A stretch of DNA of 64,000 bases from Barnesiella propionica (lineage in GTDB: Bacteria > Bacteroidota > Bacteroidia > Bacteroidales > Barnesiellaceae), in NCBI RefSeq assembly GCF_025567045.1, contig NZ_JAOQJK010000011.1, positions 1-64,000 on the forward strand. Reading direction: 5' to 3'. Under the pieces are notes generated by a model. That model was not told the origin of the DNA. It saw only the letters and a program-made list of their open reading frames with translations, and searched no databases. Position 1 is the stretch's first letter. Each line of letters opens with the position of its first letter. Positions 62,453 through 64,000 of the stretch are shown here, piece by piece. The position numbers and the translations under genes were made by a program.

Positions 62453-63919
62453 TTAAATTAGGTTTGGTAAGTCTTTGTATTTCAATATCGGGTTTCTTGC
62501 CGCCATAGTCTCATCCAGTCTGCGGACGGGAGTAGAATGGGGGGCATTTTTTACGATATCGGGATGCTCCAGAGCTTCGTCTGCTACTTTCTTCATTACT
62601 GCTATAAATTCATCCAGTGTTTCGATAGATTCCGTTTCCGTTGGTTCTATCATGATCGATTCGTGAAATAAGAGAGGAAAATAAATCGTAGGCGCATGAT
62701 ATCCATAATCCAGCAGACGTTTTGCTATATCCAGTGTGGTGACACCGGTAGATTTATCTTTAAGCCCGTCGAATACGAATTCATGTTTGCATATATCTTC
62801 TATAGGAAGAAAGTAATGATCTTTCAGGGATTCTTTGATATAGTTGGCATTTAAAGTGGCGAGGGGACCAACATATCTCAAATTCTCTTTTCCCAGCGAC
62901 AGTATGTAACAGTAGGCTTTCATCATTACAGTGAAATTTCCGAAAAACCCTGAAACTCTTCCGATGGCTTTATCGCTGTTGGCGATATAATAGCGTTCCC
63001 CGTCTTTTTTTATCTGGGGATTCGGGAGCAGATTTACCAGCTTTTCACATACACCTACCGGACCGCTGCCGGGCCCCCCTCCTCCGTGAGGGGTTGAAAA
63101 TGTTTTGTGAAGATTAATATGCATGATATCGAATCCCATGTCTCCCGGTCTGCATTTTCCCAGTAACGGATTCAGATTTGCCCCGTCATAATACAGTAGC
63201 CCTCCGCAATCGTGTACAAGCCTTGCTATTTCAGGTATAGATGTTTCAAATATCCCCAAGGTATTAGGGTTAGTCATCATGATACCGGCAACCGTTTCAT
63301 CCAGATGTTTTTTCAGATCGTCAACATTAATAGTTCCGTCTTCATTAGAAAGGACTTCCACTATTTCCAGCCCGCATACGGCGGCACTTGCCGGATTCGT
63401 TCCGTGTGCACTGTTAGGGACTATTACTTTAGTGCGTTTCAGGTCGTTTCTGTCTATGTGATACTGCCTCATGATCATAAGACCTGTAAGCTCCCCGTGA
63501 GCGCCGGCAAAAGGGTTGAGAGTAAAAGCTGCCAGTCCGGATATTTCGGAAAGAGCAACAGCCAGTTCGTAGTATAGTTTTAAAGCTCCCTGTACCGTAT
63601 TTTCCGGTTGGAACGGATGCAAAGATGTAAAAGCAGATAATGACGCTATTTCTTCATTAATTTTAGGATTGTATTTCATTGTACAGGAGCCCAAAGGGTA
63701 AAATCCTGTCTCTACTCCGAAATTTTTATTAGAAACATTGGTATAGTGTCTTACCACATCCAGTTCGCTTACTTCGGGTAATTCTGCTTCATTTTCTCTT
63801 CTCAGATTCACTGGTATATCCTCTGTGGAACAGGTTGTGAAAATATTATCCGAAGGTAAGGAATAGCCGATGCGTCCTTTTTTCGATAACTCGAAAATCA
63901 ATTTATCATAGTATTTCAT
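62453..63919 (-). CDS. gcvPB: Glycine dehydrogenase (decarboxylating) subunit 2
   Basis: This 488-residue PLP enzyme is the C-terminal half of P-protein as a separate subunit. The cofactor lysine is Lys272 in NLHKTFSTPHGGGGPG, and PNSAHGTNPASAAVCG and DGANLNPLLG are conserved. With GcvPA it decarboxylates glycine and loads the aminomethyl group on the lipoylated H protein. The split P-protein is typical of some Bacteroidetes and Firmicutes. The gcvPA end lies 3 bases upstream. Confidence 0.96.
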   Translation of the reverse strand: MKYYDKLIFELSKKGRIGYSLPSDNIFTTCSTEDIPVNLRRENEAELPEVSELDVVRHYTNVSNKNFGVETGFYPLGSCTMKYNPKINEEIASLSAFTSLHPFQPENTVQGALKLYYELAVALSEISGLAAFTLNPFAGAHGELTGLMIMRQYHIDRNDLKRTKVIVPNSAHGTNPASAAVCGLEIVEVLSNEDGTINVDDLKKHLDETVAGIMMTNPNTLGIFETSIPEIARLVHDCGGLLYYDGANLNPLLGKCRPGDMGFDIMHINLHKTFSTPHGGGGPGSGPVGVCEKLVNLLPNPQIKKDGERYYIANSDKAIGRVSGFFGNFTVMMKAYCYILSLGKENLRYVGPLATLNANYIKESLKDHYFLPIEDICKHEFVFDGLKDKSTGVTTLDIAKRLLDYGYHAPTIYFPLLFHESIMIEPTETESIETLDEFIAVMKKVADEALEHPDIVKNAPHSTPVRRLDETMAARNPILKYKDLPNLI

Positions 63920-63922
63920 GAT

Positions 63923-64000
63923 CTATATCTCCTTCTCGATTAATGACAGTAGATTATCTATTTCGGCTTTAGTCCTTTTTTCGGTGACACATAGCAGCAA
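63923..64000 (-). CDS. gcvPA: Glycine dehydrogenase subunit 1, C-terminal end (partial)
   Basis: Only the last 25 codons are inside the window, reading LLLCVTEKRTKAEIDNLLSL and ending EKEI before a TAG. The CVTEKRTKAEID wording is the usual end of GcvPA. It ends 3 bases before the gcvPB start, so the two subunits are co-expressed. The body of the gene is beyond the right edge. Confidence 0.85.
   Translation of the reverse strand: MLLCVTEKRTKAEIDNLLSLIEKEI

Overview
The window holds two unlike kinds of DNA. From the left edge to about 11.13 kb is one end of an integrative conjugative element (ICE) of the Bacteroidetes CTnDOT/Tra type. It is visibly richer in G+C than the rest. From the tRNA-Ser(CGA) gene at 11134-11220 to the right edge is AT-rich chromosome of a Bacteroidales bacterium. 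The order is supported by TAnnTTTG promoter elements, DUF5686, DUF4290, DUF5063, a dipeptidyl peptidase III lipoprotein, ThrE split in two genes, and MurA with Asp in place of the catalytic Cys. Split gcvPA/gcvPB genes give a hint below order level, but I do not assign a genus.

ICE part. The first 107 bases are the 3' end of a group II intron: a textbook domain V and a domain VI with a bulged A seven bases from the end. It interrupts the 3' end of a gene that by position should be traG. There follows a tight plus-strand mating-pair operon: a DUF3876-like lipoprotein, traI, traJ, traK, traL, traM, traN, traO and traQ. The traP primase and lysozyme genes often found near traO/traQ are absent. 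Three hairpins close the operon. The minus strand then carries a small accessory module: an unknown 160-residue protein, a DUF3873 protein, the antirestriction protein ArdA, an ORF6N regulator-like protein and the tyrosine integrase. The integrase lies beside the 3' end of tRNA-Ser, the expected layout for an element integrated in a tRNA gene. GTTACC boxes and paired TCACAwTTTGTGA palindromes mark the integrase end.

Chromosomal part, left to right: a CYTH protein, a DUF5686 outer-membrane protein, a GH25 lysozyme and agmatine-to-putrescine genes (aguA, aguB) with a DUF2148 protein. Next come a cysteine-free thioredoxin-like protein, a DUF4136 lipoprotein, a two-gene ThrE exporter, a relic patch with a dead integrase N-terminus, pyruvate phosphate dikinase, RlmD, an MFS transporter and an SGNH/MBOAT O-acylation pair. 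A housekeeping cluster follows (3'-5' exonuclease, DUF5063, nadD, gmk, yicC; opposite strand tsaB, DUF4290, murA, rimM). A complete thiamin operon (thiD, thiS, tenI-like, thiE, thiG, thiC, thiH, thiF) lies behind a TPP riboswitch. Then come a NigD-like lipoprotein, an ECF sigma factor with a membrane/beta-barrel partner, DUF1015, purA with a Fur-family gene, an AlkD-like protein, DPP III, RlmI, rseP-dxr, a degenerate M23 protein, an OmpA-family protein, an S51 peptidase, lpdA, gcvPB and the end of gcvPA.

I found no CRISPR array, no rRNA and no intact insertion sequence. The most unusual material is at the ICE end: the intron end, the duplicated GTTACC cluster, the palindrome pair in and beside orf6N, and the acceptor-stem mismatch of the tRNA at the junction.
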